DNA from: Pseudomonas fluorescens
GTDB lineage: Bacteria > Pseudomonadota > Gammaproteobacteria > Pseudomonadales > Pseudomonadaceae
DNA length: 64,000 bases
Reading direction: 5' to 3'
NCBI RefSeq assembly: GCF_000967965.1
Contig: NZ_LACC01000027.1
Span: forward strand, 17,335 to 81,334
Shown piece by piece: positions 35,934 to 44,333 of this stretch (positions are counted from its first letter, which is position 1; every line of letters begins with the position of its first letter). The translations under genes were made by a program, and so were the position numbers. The notes beneath the pieces are model-generated. The model was not told the DNA's origin, did no database searches, and saw only the letters and a program-made list of their open reading frames with translations.

Positions 35934-36977
35934 ATGATAAATGCACATTTTTCAACCGAGTATTATTGGCTCGCCTTTCCTGCGGTAATTCTTTTGTCGC
36001 TCGGTTTGACCGGGGCACTGCGTATTTACGCGTTGAAGAACAGTCTCATTGATGTGCCAAATGGCCGGAGTTCTCACTCGATCCCCACACCTCGCGGTGG
36101 AGGGGTTGCCATTGTCGTTTGTTTTCTGTTGGTCATGCCGTTACTCGCTACGACAGGACTTGTAACCTGGTCAAATGCAATGGCATTGATTGGTGCTGGA
36201 GCCTGGGTTGCTGTGATTGGATTTCTTGACGATCACGGTCATATTGCGGCTCGCTGGCGTCTATTGGCTCATTTCGCTGGCGCGATCTGGGCATTGTTTT
36301 GGCTTGGTGGTCTGGCTCCGGTCGACGCTTTCGGCCTAACGATCGACCTCGGTTGGTTAGGTCATGTTGTTGCCGCTTTCTATCTGGTCTGGATGCTTAA
36401 TCTTTACAACTTCATGGATGGAATTGATGGAATCGCCGGGGTTGAGGCCGTAACCGCGTGTATCGGTGCTTGTCTGATTTATTGGGTTACCGGTTTTGAT
36501 GCTCTGGTTTGGGCACCTTTACTGCTCGCCGCTGCGGTACTGGGGTTTCTTTGCTGGAATTTTCCACCTGCGCGAATTTTCATGGGTGATGCGGGTAGTG
36601 GGTTTCTGGGCATCATACTGGGCATTTTTTCCCTTCAGGCATCCTCTAGCGCACCACAACTATTGTGGGTCTGGTTGATTCTACTTGGCGTATTCATTGT
36701 CGATGCCACATTCACCTTGTTGCGGCGTTTAATGCGGGGCGATAAAGTTTATGAGGCGCATCGCAGTCATGCCTATCAGTTCGCCTCTAGAAGTGTCGGT
36801 CGTCATCTACCGGTAACGGTTGGTGTCTTGATGATCAACCTGTTTTGGCTGCTTCCGATAGCTCTGTGTGTTGGGGTAGGGACCTTAAATGGCCTTCTCG
36901 GCCTGCTGATAGCATACGTTCCCTTGGTTTTACTCGCCGTCAGGTACCATGCGGGCGAGCTGGAACAAGTGAATTGA
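35934..36977 (+). CDS. wbpL: Initiating sugar-1-phosphate transferase WbpL
   Basis: 347 residues with about 10-11 helices, of the polyprenyl-phosphate N-acetylhexosamine-1-P transferase (WecA/MraY) family. RSSHSIPTPRGGGVAIV, LDDHGHIAARWR, NLYNFMDGIDGIAG and FMGDAGSGFLG are the signature loops; HRSHAYQF near the end is typical of WbpL. It starts the O-unit on undecaprenyl phosphate with D-FucNAc-1-P or D-QuiNAc-1-P. The start is the ATG at 35934; an upstream GTG at 35916 is possible. Confidence 0.92.
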   Translation: MINAHFSTEYYWLAFPAVILLSLGLTGALRIYALKNSLIDVPNGRSSHSIPTPRGGGVAIVVCFLLVMPLLATTGLVTWSNAMALIGAGAWVAVIGFLDDHGHIAARWRLLAHFAGAIWALFWLGGLAPVDAFGLTIDLGWLGHVVAAFYLVWMLNLYNFMDGIDGIAGVEAVTACIGACLIYWVTGFDALVWAPLLLAAAVLGFLCWNFPPARIFMGDAGSGFLGIILGIFSLQASSSAPQLLWVWLILLGVFIVDATFTLLRRLMRGDKVYEAHRSHAYQFASRSVGRHLPVTVGVLMINLFWLLPIALCVGVGTLNGLLGLLIAYVPLVLLAVRYHAGELEQVN

Positions 36978-37088
36978 GGTGAATTTCGCCCGGTTGGTAA
37001 GGTTACAAAAAAGCTGTCATGTTAAATAATTGATCTCTGATTTTAAGTATCCAGCGCTTGAAGCTTTCAGGAGTGCGAAAGGGGTTTT

Positions 37089-39083
37089 ATGGATAATCTT
37101 CGGGCATATTTGTTAAGGCTTCCACGTAGTCGCAAACGTATCTTGCAAGTCATCACTGACTGCTCGCTCGTCTGGGTAGCGTTGTGGATGTCATTCATCG
37201 TTCGCTTGGGTATTGACGAGATGATCAATCCGTTTACCCAGCATTTTTGGTTGTTCCTGGCTGCCCCGGTCATCGCGATTCCTCTTTTCATCCGCTTCGG
37301 AATGTACCGGGCGGTGATGCGTTACTTCGGTAACGATGCCCTGATTGCGATTATCAAGGCTGTCAGCCTTTCTGCCCTGATTCTCGGGGTGGTGGTGTTC
37401 TGGTACAGCAATCATCAGAACGTTGTCCCGCGGTCAATTATTTTTAACTACTGGTGGCTTAGCCTGATCATGGTGGGAGGGCTTCGTCTCGCTATGCGCC
37501 AGTATTTTCTGGGTGACTGGTTTGCAGCAGCACAACATGTGCCGTTTACCAATCGTGACGATGGGCTGCCACGCGTAGCTATTTATGGAGCCGGCGCGGC
37601 TGGGAACCAACTGGTTGCAGCACTTCGGATGGGGCGCGCGATGCGCCCGGTTGCATTCATTGATGATGATAAAAGCATCGCTGATCGCGTGATCTCTGGC
37701 TTGCAGGTGTATAAGCCCAAGCATATTCAACGCATGATTGATGTTACCGGGGCGCAGGAAATTCTACTTGCGGTTCCATCAGTGAATCGTGCTCGCCGCC
37801 GTGAGATTCTTGGCTTTCTGGAGCGATTCCCACTGCACGTACGAAGTATACCGGGGTTCATGGACCTCGCCAGCGGGCGAGTCAAGGTCGACGATATACA
37901 AGAGGTTGATATCGCGGACCTGCTCGGTCGGGATGCTGTGCCAGCACAGGGTGATTTACTGGAGCATTGCATCAAGGATCGATCGGTTCTCGTCACGGGC
38001 GCCGGCGGCTCTATCGGCTCCGAGCTTTGTCGTCAGATCCTGGTCCTGCAACCGACGACGCTTTTGTTGTTCGAACACAGTGAGTTCAATCTTTACAGTA
38101 TTCTCTCGGAGTTGGAGCAGCGTATATCGCGAGAGTCGCTGTCTGTACGTCTGTTACCAATACTTGGTTCGGTGCGTAATCAGGACAAACTTCTAGATGT
38201 AATGAAAACCTGGCATGTCGATACGGTGTATCACGCTGCCGCTTATAAACATGTCCCGATGGTTGAGCACAATATTGCCGAAGGGGTGTGGAACAATGTA
38301 GTTGGTACGTTGAATACCGCACAAGCCGCTCTTCAGGCCGGAGTTTCGAATTTCGTACTGATCTCTACGGATAAGGCCGTGCGTCCTACGAACGTCATGG
38401 GCAGTACGAAGCGGTTGGCGGAGTTGACGCTGCAGGCATTGAGCCGCGAGGTGGCGCCGGTGATGTTTGGCGATAAGACCAATGTCTCTCGAGTCAATAA
38501 AACCAGGTTTACCATGGTGCGATTCGGCAACGTACTAGGGTCTTCCGGCTCGGTAATTCCGCTGTTTCACAAACAGATCATGTCCGGCGGTCCTTTAACG
38601 GTTACTCATCCGAAAATAACCCGTTACTTTATGACCATCCCGGAAGCGGCCCAGCTTGTGATTCAAGCTGGCTCGATGGGGCAGGGGGGGGATGTTTTTG
38701 TTCTGGATATGGGTGAACCGGTAAAAATTGTCGAGCTTGCGGAGAAAATGATTCATCTCTCCGGCTTGAGCGTACGTTCGGAAAAAAATCAACATGGCGA
38801 TATCTCCATTCAGTTCACCGGTCTGAGACCTGGTGAGAAGCTTTATGAAGAATTGCTTATTGGGGATAACGTTGCGGCTACGCCGCACCCGATGATCATG
38901 ACAGCCAACGAAGACTATCTCAGTTGGGATGTCCTTAAAGTCAGGCTGAGTGAGTTACTGTCGGCTGTTGAGCGCGATGATTACACTCAAGTGCGTCAAA
39001 TCTTACGTGAAACGGTGAGTGGCTATACCCCCGACGGGGAGATCGTCGACTGGATTTTCCAGCAGCGCCGCCTCGAACCCTGA
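37089..39083 (+). CDS. wbpM: UDP-GlcNAc C4,C6-dehydratase WbpM
   Basis: 664 residues: four transmembrane helices (about 18-120), a CoA-binding-like Rossmann domain (about 145-260; YGAGAAGNQLVAAL), then the catalytic SDR domain (from about 295; VTGAGGSIGSELCRQIL, ISTDKAVRPTNVMGSTKRLAE with Met in place of the catalytic Tyr, as in this family). It makes the UDP-4-keto-6-deoxy-GlcNAc precursor used by WbjF. The ATG follows AAAGGGG. A 111-base gap before it may contain its own promoter. It closes the locus, as in all P. aeruginosa serotypes. Confidence 0.96.
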   Translation: MDNLRAYLLRLPRSRKRILQVITDCSLVWVALWMSFIVRLGIDEMINPFTQHFWLFLAAPVIAIPLFIRFGMYRAVMRYFGNDALIAIIKAVSLSALILGVVVFWYSNHQNVVPRSIIFNYWWLSLIMVGGLRLAMRQYFLGDWFAAAQHVPFTNRDDGLPRVAIYGAGAAGNQLVAALRMGRAMRPVAFIDDDKSIADRVISGLQVYKPKHIQRMIDVTGAQEILLAVPSVNRARRREILGFLERFPLHVRSIPGFMDLASGRVKVDDIQEVDIADLLGRDAVPAQGDLLEHCIKDRSVLVTGAGGSIGSELCRQILVLQPTTLLLFEHSEFNLYSILSELEQRISRESLSVRLLPILGSVRNQDKLLDVMKTWHVDTVYHAAAYKHVPMVEHNIAEGVWNNVVGTLNTAQAALQAGVSNFVLISTDKAVRPTNVMGSTKRLAELTLQALSREVAPVMFGDKTNVSRVNKTRFTMVRFGNVLGSSGSVIPLFHKQIMSGGPLTVTHPKITRYFMTIPEAAQLVIQAGSMGQGGDVFVLDMGEPVKIVELAEKMIHLSGLSVRSEKNQHGDISIQFTGLRPGEKLYEELLIGDNVAATPHPMIMTANEDYLSWDVLKVRLSELLSAVERDDYTQVRQILRETVSGYTPDGEIVDWIFQQRRLEP

Positions 39084-39195
39084 TTGTTTCATATCCTGTA
39101 ACGTACACATTTTTGACAGTTCCATGAGATCGCCTAAGTTTGGAGAGCAGCTTTGGAAAAGCTGCTTTCTCAGACGATGGCATGGAGCTTCACTT

Positions 39196-39531
39196 ATGCG
39201 TACAAGCAGTTTCTACTCCCTGGTTTTCGCCCTTCTTGCAAGCGCCTCTCTTGCGGCAATCGCCGCGCCTGTCAACCCACCCGAGTTGAAGAATGCTCCT
39301 CTGGTGCAGGATGTAGCCGCCAAGGCACAGTCCGGAAAAGTCGATCTCAATAGTGCTGATGCACCTACGTTGCAACGTGAGTTGGCTGGGGTGGGCGAGG
39401 CAAAAGCCAAGGCGATTGTTGCTTATCGTGAAAGTAATGGTGCGTTTGCTTCAGTTGACGAATTACTGGAAGTGAAGGGTATCGGGAAAGCGATTCTGGA
39501 TAGGAATCGCGAGAAGATCGAGGTGAACTAA
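39196..39531 (+). CDS. ComEA-like helix-hairpin-helix secreted protein
   Basis: 111 residues from the ATG at 39196, preceded by GGAG. A signal peptide (MRTSSFYSLVFALLASASLAAIAA) precedes a ComEA-type double helix-hairpin-helix: VDLNSADAPTLQRELAGVGEAKAKAIV and FASVDELLEVKGIGKAILDRN. It should bind DNA in the periplasm. The place after wbpM is conserved in Pseudomonas. A role in DNA uptake is known for ComEA but is not shown by this context. Confidence 0.88.
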   Translation: MRTSSFYSLVFALLASASLAAIAAPVNPPELKNAPLVQDVAAKAQSGKVDLNSADAPTLQRELAGVGEAKAKAIVAYRESNGAFASVDELLEVKGIGKAILDRNREKIEVN

Positions 39532-39548
39532 TAGTGTGATTGAATGAC

Positions 39549-39575
39549 AAAGGCCGATCATTGATCGGCCTTTTT
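39549..39575. terminator. Bidirectional-looking terminator
   Basis: GGCCGATCA/TGATCGGCC flanked by AAA and TTTTT, between the convergent comEA-like gene and second wzz. Confidence 0.9.
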
Positions 39576-39622
39576 ATTTGTGCGAGAGATTAGTCCCGAA
39601 AGTTTCTACTGCGGTGTGTTTG

Positions 39623-40897
39623 TTAATCGGGCTTTTTCGGTAGCAAGGTTGCCCGAGCGAAAGCAAGCAGGGTGCCGAGCAGTAATCCGAATATCAGCCC
39701 TGCGCCGACGATCAATGCTTTTTTCGGTTTGATAGGAAATGGTGGAGGCGAAGCAGTTCTGTCGATATTAACCAAGTTGAACTGGTCAGACTCGATATGT
39801 ATGTTTTTCAAGTGCGCCAATTCTTCGCGGATTTTACTCAAGCCGTTCAAGAAAAGCTCTTCGTTATTGCGTTGCCGCAGCAAAGCGACCTCGCGGTTGT
39901 TGGCAAGGAGGGTGAGTTCTTTTTGAATCTCATCAATACGAGGCTCGGTAAAATCATCAGAGTTTCGCGAGACCAATGTCGCACGCTCTGCTTCTAGCGC
40001 CGACTGACCCATAAAATATAGAGGGATTTGTTGGTTGCTTACTTCTGTTCGAATCATGTTGCCCTGCCGTGTTTGCCCGGAGTCTCCAAGGGCAGATGGC
40101 GTAGTAGGGGCAACAATACCCAGCTTCTTGGCAATTGTTATTGCCTCATCCAGTTGTTTGATGCGATTTTGTCGGCGAGTTTGAAGCTGCTGACGCAAAG
40201 CCTTGAGTTCGTCTTGAAGCATCTCTTTTCTTAGCTGATCCTTTTCAAGGAGCTCGGCAATCTTTGAGTCCTTATCGGCTTCGTATGCTGCTTTCCTCGA
40301 GAGCAACTTTCTTTCGGTTTGTGCAATTCGGTTGTCAATAAGAGTTTTCAAGTCCGATTCGACTTTCTCTTTTTCACGTTTGACGACGAAGTCGGTAAAG
40401 TTGTTAACAATAGCGACACCATCCATTCCCAATGGGTACTCAACACCAAACTGAATGGCTTCCGAAAGATTGGCGGTTTTTTTAGGGTCGATTTGATCGA
40501 CTGTAAAGCCATTGGTGTTGAAACGCTCAAGCGTTTCTTCGAGTGATTTACCATTTACTTGAATTGGCGCGAGCAATTCCGGGTTGGCCTGAAAAAATTT
40601 CAAGCGTACGGAATACGACTCCATGGAAGAACCGATACGTCTTAATGACTCTGCTGGATTGATTGTGTAAAGACCGGTTCCATTTAACATATCCAGGTCA
40701 GTTGAGGCGACCGGCCTGATATAGTTTTGTACTTTATATTGGGGTTGTGCCGTTAATGCATAAGTAATTGCGAGCGCCGTGGAAAGACCGGTAAAGAGTA
40801 GAATTATCCCTCTTTGTTTCCATAGGTTGCGTATAAATTCTGCAACATCAATTTCATGATGCTCAATGTCGGGGCTTATTTTTTCAGGGAAGTTCAT
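39623..40897 (-). CDS. Second Wzz-type chain length regulator
   Basis: 424 residues, with transmembrane helices at about 30-52 and 393-415, and a long coiled-coil region (KREKEKVESDLKTLIDNRIAQTERKLLSRKAAYEADKD) between. ASPPPFPIKPKKALIV is the proline-rich motif before the second helix. It is longer than the first Wzz (360) and likely sets a longer modal length, like the Wzz2/FepE pairing known elsewhere. It is convergent with the locus. An IS lies 217 bases upstream of its start. Confidence 0.9.
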   Translation of the reverse strand: MNFPEKISPDIEHHEIDVAEFIRNLWKQRGIILLFTGLSTALAITYALTAQPQYKVQNYIRPVASTDLDMLNGTGLYTINPAESLRRIGSSMESYSVRLKFFQANPELLAPIQVNGKSLEETLERFNTNGFTVDQIDPKKTANLSEAIQFGVEYPLGMDGVAIVNNFTDFVVKREKEKVESDLKTLIDNRIAQTERKLLSRKAAYEADKDSKIAELLEKDQLRKEMLQDELKALRQQLQTRRQNRIKQLDEAITIAKKLGIVAPTTPSALGDSGQTRQGNMIRTEVSNQQIPLYFMGQSALEAERATLVSRNSDDFTEPRIDEIQKELTLLANNREVALLRQRNNEELFLNGLSKIREELAHLKNIHIESDQFNLVNIDRTASPPPFPIKPKKALIVGAGLIFGLLLGTLLAFARATLLPKKPD

Positions 40898-41113
40898 GAA
40901 ACCCTCAATTTATAAAAGTCTGCTGCCGTTGAGGGGTGCTCAATAGGTTTAGCTGACGAGTCTGAAAAAACATTTAGAAATATTTCGCATTCTCCCGTAT
41001 CTAAATTCTCACTGCAAGCAGTTGATAATTGAAACTGTCAATTTTTGTAGCCTGTTCTGGTTCGTTTTGCTGAATCGATAGCGCATGCGGAATGCAGCAG
41101 GTTGGTTGCCTAG

Positions 41114-42052
41114 GTTCTGTACGAAATCAGTCGAAACCAATTTGAATTCCACAGGCGTCGAAATTCAGTAAAGTCCGCGTCCATCAAAGGCAGGAGCCCA
41201 TGATGGCCAAACGGTATGAACTCCCCGACGCAGCCTGGGATTTGGTTGCGGATGTATTCGATGAACCTCGTCGTAGCGGGCGCCCACGAACAGATGACCG
41301 TTTAATGCTTAACGGCGTCCTTTGGGTGCTCTGTTCTGGTGCTGCTTGGCGTGACATGCCTGAGCGTTTCGGCCCTTGGTCAACGGTTTATCAACGTTTT
41401 CGTGACTGGCGCAATCGCGGAACGTTTGACCAGATGCTAAAGAGGCTTCACATCAATCTGAACGAGCAAGGGTTCATTGATCTGGAAACTTGGATGATTG
41501 ACTCCACGGCAGTACGCGCAACCCGGGCCTCTTCTGGTGCTGGGAAAAAAGGGGGCCTGAAGAACCGCAAGATCATGCGCTCGGCCGCAGCCGGGGCGGC
41601 CTGACCACCAAGATTAACATGCTGTGCGATGCCAACGGTTTACCCCTGACATTTCTATTGTCGGGCGGACAAGCCAGTGACATCGCTTATGCCCAACCGT
41701 TGCTGGATGAGGCGTACATACCAAGCTTGCGCGGCGGCCCTCGCAAACGCTGCCGATGGCTGTTGGCTGATAAAGGCTATGACGCCGAAGCTTTGCGTCG
41801 TTACTGCGACCGCTATCGGATGCAGCCGGTGATTCCTCTGCGCAGCATGAAGCGCAAACCCAAGCCGGGTTTGCCGAGACTGTTTGATCGTCCCAAGTAC
41901 CGGCAGCGCAACATCATCGAGCGTATGTTCGGATGGCTGAAAGAAAACCGCCGCATCCTTACGCGCTTCGACAAACTCGCGAAAAGTTATGCGGCGATGG
42001 TCTCGCTGGCCTGCGCCATGCGGTATTTACGACATTACTTTTCGTACAGAGC
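41114..42052 (+). mobile_element. IS5-family (IS427-like) insertion sequence, 939 bp
   Basis: The terminal inverted repeats are GGTTCTGTACGAAA at 41114 and, inverted at the right end, GGCTCTGTACGAAA (one mismatch). Both ends are flanked by CTAG (41110-41113 and 42053-42056), a probable target duplication of the YTAR type used by the family. It looks complete. It sits between the second wzz and an SDR gene. Confidence 0.9.
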
Positions 42053-42056
42053 CTAG
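41200..42056 (+). CDS. IS5-family transposase, split by a -1 frameshift
   Basis: The first frame (41200-41604) gives 134 residues and holds the N-terminus and the first catalytic Asp (WMIDSTAVRA). The second frame, -1 relative to it, covers the rest up to the stop at 42054-42056, with the second Asp (LADKGYDA) and the Glu (RNIIERMFGWLKENR). The slip site is AAAAAAGGGGG at about 41547-41557; the shifted frame there reads EEPQDHALGRSRGGLTTK, the expected IS427-group sequence. Programmed -1 frameshifting is usual in this group, so a functional fused transposase is likely. Its stop is supplied by the flanking CTAG. Confidence 0.85.
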
Positions 42057-42184
42057 TGTGCATCCGCAGTTAATCGATTATCGCTCGATTGTTGGTTAGG
42101 GATAGAAGCAGGCTGTATCGCAGGGCACCTGTCCGCTGGTCCGAGGCTGAAATTATGTGTGTCATATATTTCTTAAATTATGCC

Positions 42185-42190
42185 TATAAT
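42185..42190 (+). promoter_or_regulatory. Putative -10 box upstream of the SDR gene
   Basis: A perfect TATAAT 43 bases before the SDR ATG in an AT-rich stretch, just after the IS. No good -35 at 17 bases. Confidence 0.45.
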
Positions 42191-42232
42191 AAATCGCCAT
42201 CCCATTCCTCGCATTTCTTCAGGAGCACACTC

Positions 42233-43027
42233 ATGAATTCAGTCCTGTCCCAAGGTACGGCACTCGTCACCTGCGCTTCCTCCGGTATCGGGGCGGTTTA
42301 CGCTGAGCGGTTGGCAGCCCGCGGTTTTGATTTGTTGTTGGTGGCTCGTGACGAGCAGCGACTGGAGATGGCGGCGAGCAAGCTACGCTCGGAGCACGGG
42401 GTCAAGGTGGAAGTACTGAAGGCGGATCTCACTCAAAAGGAAGACGTGCGGCAAATCGAACAGCGGTTACGCAGCGATTCGAGTATCAGCCTTTTGCTCA
42501 ATAACGCCGGTGTGGCGGCGGACGGGCTATTGGCTAATGCCGATACTGATCAACTGGAACGAATGATTCAGTTGAATATCACCGCTGTCACGCGATTGGC
42601 CGCAGCGGCGGCAGCCAGTTTTACCAAGGCCGGGCGCGGCACGATTATCAATATTGCATCGGTGGTGGCCTTGTTTCCTGAGCGCTTCAACGCGACGTAT
42701 AGCGCCAGCAAGGCTTACGTATTGAGTTTGACTCAATCGTTGAGCGCCGAACTGAATGGCACCGGAGTGAAGATCCAGGCGGTGCTGCCCGGCGTGACAC
42801 GTACTGAAATCTGGGAGCGCTCCGGTATCGATGCCTCACAGATTCCTGCGGAGATGGTGATGGAGGCCGGTGTAATGGTCGATGCAGCGTTGTCGGGCCT
42901 GGATTCGGGTGAGTTGATCACGATTCCTTCGTTGCCCGATGCAGCGGACTGGGATTCGTTCGTGGCGGCGCGTTTTGTGATGGCGCCTAACCTTTCCAAA
43001 AGCACGGCGGCTGCCCGTTATCGGTAA
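42233..43027 (+). CDS. Short-chain dehydrogenase with altered glycine motif
   Basis: 264 residues, classical SDR. The NAD(P)-binding TGxxxGxG motif reads TCASSGIG: Cys replaces the first Gly. LLLNNAG, Ser in NIASVVAL and the catalytic YSASKAYVLSL (YxxxK) are normal. AGGAG precedes the ATG. It lies 31 bases before a FabF-type ketosynthase and probably shares its transcript. It may reduce a 3-oxoacyl or similar carbonyl, but the substrate is unknown. Confidence 0.87.
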   Translation: MNSVLSQGTALVTCASSGIGAVYAERLAARGFDLLLVARDEQRLEMAASKLRSEHGVKVEVLKADLTQKEDVRQIEQRLRSDSSISLLLNNAGVAADGLLANADTDQLERMIQLNITAVTRLAAAAAASFTKAGRGTIINIASVVALFPERFNATYSASKAYVLSLTQSLSAELNGTGVKIQAVLPGVTRTEIWERSGIDASQIPAEMVMEAGVMVDAALSGLDSGELITIPSLPDAADWDSFVAARFVMAPNLSKSTAAARYR

Positions 43028-43058
43028 GCGCCATCAACTGGCTAGAGGTGTGTGCGGT

Positions 43059-44333
43059 ATGAGTGATCGTCGAGTGGTAGTCACGGGCATGGGCCTGGTA
43101 TCCCCTCTGGGGAGCGGCGTCGAAACAGTCTGGCAGCGCCTGTTGGCCGGGCGCTCCGGGTTGCGCAATCTGCCGGAAGACGTGGTGGCCGACCTGCCGG
43201 CAAAAGTCGGCGGCGCAGTACCAACGCTGGCTGATGACCCGGAAGCCGGGTTCGATCCGGACCGGGCAACGCCGCCCAAGGAACAGAAGAAGATGGACCG
43301 CTTCATTCTGTTCGCCATGGAAGCCGCGCGTCAGGCACTGGAGCAAGCCGGCTGGCAAGCGCTGGATGCCGATGCCCAGGAGCGCACGGCCACCATCATC
43401 GGTTCAGGCGTGGGTGGTTTCGGCGCGATTGCCGACGCGGTGCGCACCACCGACAGCCGTGGTCCGCGACGTTTGTCGCCATTCACCATCCCGTCGTTTC
43501 TGGTCAACCTTGCGGCAGGCCATGTGTCGATCCAGCATGGCTTCAAGGGGCCATTGGGCGCGCCGGTCACGGCATGCGCCGCCGGGGTTCAGGCGATTGG
43601 TGACGCGGCGCGGTTGATTCGTGCGGGGGAGGCGGACATCGCGGTGTGCGGCGGAGCGGAAGCGGCGATCGATCGGGTCAGCCTTGCCGGGTTTGCGGCA
43701 GCTCGCGCCTTGTCCAGCGCTTACAATGAAACGCCCGAGCGTGCTTCGCGACCTTTCGACAGCGGCCGCGACGGTTTTGTCATGGGGGAAGGGGCCGGAC
43801 TGCTGGTCATCGAGTCTCTGGACCATGCGCTGGCTCGCGGTGCTCAACCACTGGCGGAGCTGGTCGGCTACGGTACCAGCGCCGATGCCTATCACCTGAC
43901 CGCCGGCCCCGAGGATGGCAGCGGTGCGCGGCGCGCGATGTCGCTGGCATTGGCACAGGCCGGTGTTTCACCGGCTCAGATCCAGCATCTGAATGCTCAT
44001 GCAACCTCGACTCCGGTGGGGGATCTGGGGGAGCTGGCGGCGATCAAGGCATTGTTCGGGGCGCAAAATGGCATCGCTGTGACATCGACCAAGTCGGCGA
44101 CCGGACATTTGCTCGGCGCAGCCGGTGGACTCGAAGCGATCTTTACGCTGCTGGCGATCCGCGACCAGATCGTGCCGGCGACGCTCAATTTCGAGAACCC
44201 GGACCCTGCAACTGAAGGCGTGGATATCGTTCATGGCAACGCGCGGCCGATGACCATCGAATACGCGTTGTCCAACGGCTTCGGATTTGGCGGGGTCAAT
44301 GCCAGCGTATTGTTCAAGCGCTGGCAGGGTTAG
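43059..44333 (+). CDS. Beta-ketoacyl-ACP synthase II, second FabF-type
   Basis: 424 residues from the ATG at 43059. The thiolase-fold triad is present: active-site Cys in VTACAAGVQAIG, His in LNAHATSTPVGD and His in KSATGHLLGAAGG. It condenses malonyl-ACP with acyl-ACP. It is not in the fabD-fabG-acpP-fabF cluster, so it is an extra copy, called fabF2 in some genomes. Context with an SDR and a TetR regulator suggests a specialised acyl chain. The stop overlaps the convergent TetR gene by four bases. Confidence 0.9.
   Translation: MSDRRVVVTGMGLVSPLGSGVETVWQRLLAGRSGLRNLPEDVVADLPAKVGGAVPTLADDPEAGFDPDRATPPKEQKKMDRFILFAMEAARQALEQAGWQALDADAQERTATIIGSGVGGFGAIADAVRTTDSRGPRRLSPFTIPSFLVNLAAGHVSIQHGFKGPLGAPVTACAAGVQAIGDAARLIRAGEADIAVCGGAEAAIDRVSLAGFAAARALSSAYNETPERASRPFDSGRDGFVMGEGAGLLVIESLDHALARGAQPLAELVGYGTSADAYHLTAGPEDGSGARRAMSLALAQAGVSPAQIQHLNAHATSTPVGDLGELAAIKALFGAQNGIAVTSTKSATGHLLGAAGGLEAIFTLLAIRDQIVPATLNFENPDPATEGVDIVHGNARPMTIEYALSNGFGFGGVNASVLFKRWQG

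Noticed and set aside
41200..42056. Transposase as a frameshifted pseudogene
   Set aside because: A slip site is at the right place, the -1 frame restores the conserved sequence, and the ends are intact.
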